Below, in pieces: positions 39,201-45,200 of a stretch of 64,000 nt of DNA. The stretch is from Symsagittifera roscoffensis. Its lineage: Eukaryota; Xenacoelomorpha; Acoela; Convolutidae. Under the pieces are notes generated by a model. The model was not told the origin of the DNA, did no database searches, and saw only the letters and a list, made by a program, of their open reading frames with translations. Where the stretch lies: assembly GCF_963678635.1 (NCBI RefSeq), contig NC_087065.1, positions 40,489,430 to 40,553,429 of the forward strand, in the 5' to 3' direction. Made by a program: the position numbers and the translations under genes. Every line of letters starts with the position of its first letter. Position 1 is the stretch's first letter.

Positions 39201-42200
39201 ATTAGAAATGGTAAATTTAGATGCATTTTTTAACGAATACGCCTGGGACGGCAAAGGTCCTGTGTTTAATTTTCTTAGCCTTGAGTTCGAATATACATAT
39301 ATACTTTTTTTCGCTTGAAAACTTTATTCTGCCCAAAAGATTTCGGCTTATATTTTATCGGCTTAGTAGCTTTTTTTTGAGTCATTTCAATTGAAACATA
39401 ATTTTTGTGCTCCCCTCTGGATTGCACGAAATAATAGAATTTTTTAATGGAAATTATAGTTTTTCAGGACAAGTTTTCGACGTTTTTTCTGTTTCTTTTT
39501 TTTCGCTTGATAGGTTTCGGCCTATATTAAATCGGCTTAATGGCCTCATTTTGCGTCTTTCGACGAGCAAATAAAGTTATTATTTGCGTCTGTGTAATGT
39601 GAGGGCGAAAGGGACTTAATATTTTTTTTACTCTTAAATTTTTTTGTTTTTTTTTCCGATTTTTTTTTCATGTATTCTCCTGCTTTTCGGCTTAATAGGT
39701 TTCGGCTTATTATATAGATTTATTTGCCTCATATTTTTTCATTTGATGAGCAAATAAAATGTGTGTGTTTTTAGGCTGAGAGGGACTTATTAACTTTTTG
39801 TTGGGTTTTTTTCGGCTTAAAGGTTTTCTACTAAGACATTTTCAACTTTATGGCGTAGTAAAATTTCGTCCGATGCTAATTTCACATTCTATTGTCTTGA
39901 CCTGTTCTTGTATCAAAACTAGCCTTATTCATAACTAACCTTAGCGGCTTTCTTGTTTTGTATCGCAAGTGGTGCGAAGCTCAGCTTCGCCTCTGTGATA
40001 CAGTTATCATTGAGTCGAATATCTCCTTTTCTGAATCAGTAGACTATTGCAATTATAGAAACTATCTCCCCACCTTAACCGATTCGATAAAGAACTGTGA
40101 TGTTAAGAGGGTATGGCGTGGACGTGTGATGAAACTGTCCAATGACGGCTTGTACAGTGCTGATTTGAATTAACCGGACAAAACGAGCTAAACTTGAAAT
40201 TTAAAACGCGTTTTTCTCAAATTGGGTTGAGTTTAGGTGAAATCTTATGGGGACAAAGCTTGCTTATAATTTCAGCAGAATTAATATGGTGTAATTTGTT
40301 TTGCAAAGTTCGGGTCCAAAATTTTACCCCAAAAATGGGTCATTTTGGCTTTTCTTAGTTAATTAAAAATTACGCCGAGAATAACTAGTCGATCACAGAC
40401 ATAATTATATCAAAGTGAGCCCCTTACGTAGCCCAACAAACTTTGACAAGGGTATAGTCTCCAAAAAAATTTGCAAACCGTTTAAAAATTGTTTTTAAAT
40501 AAAAGTTGGTATTTTTTTATAGTAAAAACGACCATTTTTGTCCAGCAAACAAAAGTAAATTAACTTATACAACATTTTGGAGAAGGAACCCCTCATAAAT
40601 TTTGTTGGGATACGTAAGGGGCTCACTTTGATATAATTATGTCTGTGATCGACTCGTTATTCTCGGCGTAATTTTTGATTAACTAAGAAAAGCCAAAATG
40701 ACCCATTTTTGGGGTAAAATTTTGGGCCCAAATTTTGCAAAACAAATTACACCATATTAATTCTGCTGAAATTTTAAGCATGTTTTGTCTCTAAGTTTTC
40801 ACCTAAACTCAACCCAATTTGTGAAAAACGCGTTTTAAATTTCAAGTTTAACGCGTTTTGTCCGGTTAATTTAAATCAGCTCTGTACAACGAAAGTTCGA
40901 ATAAACGTGGTGTTTTTTTATTTAAAAATAGCGTTCCTGAACTTAAACAAATGGTTGACGCACAAAAAGAAGAAAAAAAATTGTATTGGGAATTTTTGGG
41001 TACCCGATAAGGCGACCCATTGATTGGTAAATAATTTTAGTTGCGACTATTTAGCTCTTCTCACAGATGTAAGTATCAATTAGCGGTTTAGGGTAATCTG
41101 GCGATTGACTTGCGGCTTCAAATAAATATAGAATAAGTAACCCACCTTTGATTATTGTGGTCAAGCACGTACAGCCTACTGCATGATGACCTACTGCATG
41201 AAGACCCACCCTAATATTTTTTATGTGACCTATTTTAGTGCGCTGTAATTTACGTGATGGATAAAGGCAACTTCAAAGCTTCACTGCAGATACCAAATAG
41301 TCGATAGATTTTCATGCGATCCTTGATCTGGTCTGGAACAAAATAAGCGCAGATGCTTTCATAGTCTTTTCTACTTGCACTTTGGCTTATGTTCATTTTG
41401 ATTTGCCTCGAACTAACCATTTAATGTTACTAATCATGCAACGACCAAAAATCATATCTTGACCAATCATTCAACTAAAAACGGTTTCATCTTATTTGCA
41501 GTGCCCGTGCTTCAAATAACCATCGGCATTCTTTTTCTGGTGCTGAGTTTTTAAATATTGTTTACAGGGAACAGGCATCGGTGGTAATAACAGTTGAACC
41601 AGAAGGACCAGTCTACACCGTGAACGTCGACGGAAGACCGAGGTCGAAACGATTCCTAGGTTTAAGCGGGGCTGGCGACAACTATTCGCTCGGAGATCGA
41701 TCAACCCACCCTATCCACAAGACTACAAGTCTACCAGCTGTGTTACCATCAATGGGATATGAAGAAGAAACGAAAGCAGGCTACAGAGACCACATGAATG
41801 ACTCAAATGATTCAGGAGTGCTGTTTGACTTGACGACTAAAGTGATTTTGGCCAATGTGGAGTACCTCTTGTTCCCTCCGAACGGGAAGAACTCTCCCGT
41901 TAAAAAGATGTGTATTCTGAAGTGAGTCAATTTCGAATGATTTAGATAAGTCTCTCTGTTGTGCTCCACGAAAAAAAAATTAAAATAACCAGTTTGTTGG
42001 TTGTTTGTCCAGGTCTTTGCACAAACAGCTCAGCTCTTATGAAATATTTCGTTTATGGACATGCCATTGGTAAGTATTTTGAATGCTTTTTTTTTCTTTA
42101 AATTTTTGAAAAAAAGAATTGTTCAAATTAAAATATTTGCCTTTTTGGTTTTCTGCTGTCTCATGCTTTGCGTCTAAATAAATTATTCAAATCATAGTTC

Positions 42201-45200
42201 CTTCAAGTTTAAAAAAAAACGTTTCAAAATGGTATTTTTGTTCACAGGAACAATTCAAGCCATGATGCTATTCTCCGATTATCTATTGTAGAGAAACGGT
42301 TTACCATTGTAGCAGTTCATAAAAATGAATCCCTGCATCCGGAGAAGAGTGGGGACACGTTCGAACTAGGTCCACAGGACGTTCTGAAAATCATCGTCAC
42401 CTTTTTTGACTCTCAAAAGGGTCCGCAGAAACAACTGGACTTGATCAGAGGACAGCTATCTGTTAAGACAGTTTTTAAAGAAACCTCACTTCTGAATTCG
42501 AGCAGTGCAATAGGTTTGACAACCAGCTCGTTTGGCGATACTATCAACCACCACCGGTCGCCGTTCGGAGAATTGGTTGCAAATAACCACTCGCAATTCA
42601 ATCGCTTAATGGTTGCATCACAAGATTACACTGTGTCAACTCACTTTGTTAGCGATGATGAAGACTCAGATAGTCTTAAGTTGCCTTTAATTGGTTACAG
42701 CGGAAGTTCGAGCATCAATGTAACATTAAAACGGGAAGCGAATGTGGATAGTTGCTGGAATCTAGCAGCTACGGTTTCCGTGCAGAACACTGGAGACCGC
42801 TTTGCGTATGTAGCGGTAACGTCTCAGCATGCAATTGAAGCCTCTCCTCGCTGTTTCTCTTTGAGGCCCAAAGATGACGTTCAAATTGGTAAATTGATTT
42901 TAAAACCGGGAGTGAATGGAAATATTGTGGAAATCACGTGGGGAGATGCTATTATCAAGCAACTGTACGAGAAGTTCTGCCACACTAAATGTGTCTATGC
43001 CAGCAAACAAGTGCACCAGTTTCTCGTTGCGCCTTACCCTGCTACTGACTCGCAAAATCAGAACAACCATTTGCCTTCGAAAGAAGACATGCCTCATTTG
43101 GACCCCTCGGATCTAATAGGGAATATCTACACGACCGAAGTGAAAATAGGACCCGAAGTGACGAATCCGAAAAATTTGAAAATGGGAAGTGTAGTCATGC
43201 GAGATATTTCTATCAAAGGTGAGTCACCTTACAGTGACATGGCAATGCACCCAATGAGCTTTGACAAACCGACCGATGCTGATTTTCCGCTACTGGTTTC
43301 TACTCCTCCAGAGCCGACAAAGGTCGCGATCGGAATGGCCAAGCAGATAAAACCAAAATGTGATCCCATTAATTTTACAATCGATGCCCGTAATATTGTA
43401 ATGGAACTAAGCAATACCAGTTTTAACTACAAAATGCGAAATTTTTGCAAGATTGTAGGATCTTTTACGGTGGCTAACAGTCATACGGAATTTCCCTTGG
43501 AGTGCGAGATGACGTGTCAAGACGAATCAGTGCTCATTCAGCCGACTGTGTTTCTAGTAGAACCGAAAGCTAGCCAAAAAGTGTTCGTTCAAGCATATAT
43601 TCATAACAGACAACTGCCTGATTTGAATATTTACGGCGACAACAGCTCTCTGGATTCAAAAAAGTGGAACGAGATTCGTGCTGCGATGAAGTTTGATGAC
43701 AGGAAGGATGGCAAAATTAGAAGTCCCTATGACGAAGCGATTAATCTCTACTTGCCAGGAAGTTTCTACAACCAGAAATTGGCTACTCATTTGGAAAAAC
43801 CAGAAGATGTGCATAATCTTGTTGACGTAAGTTTTTGTTCCGACCATCTAACGTAGTTTCGATACACCAGATACTCAATGAATGGAGGTTTCGAAAATCC
43901 TAGATCCGCTTGTGATGACACTCAAACGATTACTAACCTTTACAATAAGAAAATTCAACACGAAAAATTTAAGGAAATAATTTTTTTTTTCGGTTTTTAC
44001 CCTTGCGATAAGCAAGGGTATTGCAATCGGGTACTAGACTTTTTTCCCGTAAATAAGTTTAGGCACAGGAACACCACTTCTAGAGGATCTCTTCTGACAT
44101 ACTCAATTTCTTGAAAGTTCAAATAAAAGTATTATCTAGTAACCAAGTAATTGGCTTGAACTAATCATAAATAATTAGTTCAAGCCGGTTTCAGGTTGTA
44201 ATTCAAATCGCATTTTTTTTTCGGGTTCGTGGTTTTCGTTCTAGTTTCTGTTGGCTCATTTTCCGTTTTTTGAAACGCCTTTTTTATCTGATAGGGTTTC
44301 TATTAGTTTACTTTTTAAAGCATAGGTTTTGTTCCAATTTAGCCAGGTTTTACTATAACTGAAACTTCACAACTTTGTAAATTTATCATGTCTGATTTTG
44401 AGTTTTCATGTCTAAGTATTCAAACAGTTTCAGTTTATGTTATATCGACTTAGTTAACTTATTTTGCGTAATTTCGAGGGCAAAATATATCCGTTTGGGA
44501 TTATGTGTTTCAGTTAGGTTGGGTCGTAAAATTTTCTAAGTTTTATGAAATTTTTTATGACATCAGTTTGCCGCCTTTGCTGTCGCTCGGTAATTGATTT
44601 CCTTTTTTTAAAGGCTGTTTATGAATTTCATCCGATACAAATATGAAGTTTTGCTAGCTGTATTATTTCAACGTTTGTCAAGTTATTGTTCTAGTAATAT
44701 TTTCCTGCATATTTTTCAGAATTATTTTTTGACTTCTGTCTTTTTTTCATTCACTTTTTTGTAGCGCATTGTGTTTTTTTATCGCAAGTATTGTGAAGCT
44801 CCGCCTCGCCTCTGTGTTTAAAATTTGTATCTATTCAACAATCTCCCCTCCCACTTTTGGATCTACTAAGGAATCCCCTGCATATATTAATTTTCAGCTC
44901 GTGATAAATTATTTCTTTCAAAGTTTTCACAAATTTTCAGTTTTTTTTATCAATAAATTATTTTCATCTTTTTTCATTTTAATGGTCTTTTTTATACTGT
45001 TATATACTGTTATATACTGATATTCATAGCCTTGAAGTCATTTTCAAATTGTATCACAATGATAGTCAGGGTTCTTTCTTTGAAAAATTCGAAAGGGATT
45101 GTTAAGTAGATCCTTTATTTTTCCCTTGTTTTTGAATTTCTCTGCTTAAATCTTGGTGGTCAGTACTTGCTATACTACTTGGTAATTGAATATTATCCGT

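Larger units (their letters stand above)
39092..41567. other. 2.5-kb intron of repeats
   Basis: Almost wholly repeat: hairpin-ended element (39123-40000), a large inverted repeat (40150-40889) and the repeat shared with 7.75 kb (40893-41045). 41046-41567 shows nothing recognisable. Confidence 0.65.
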
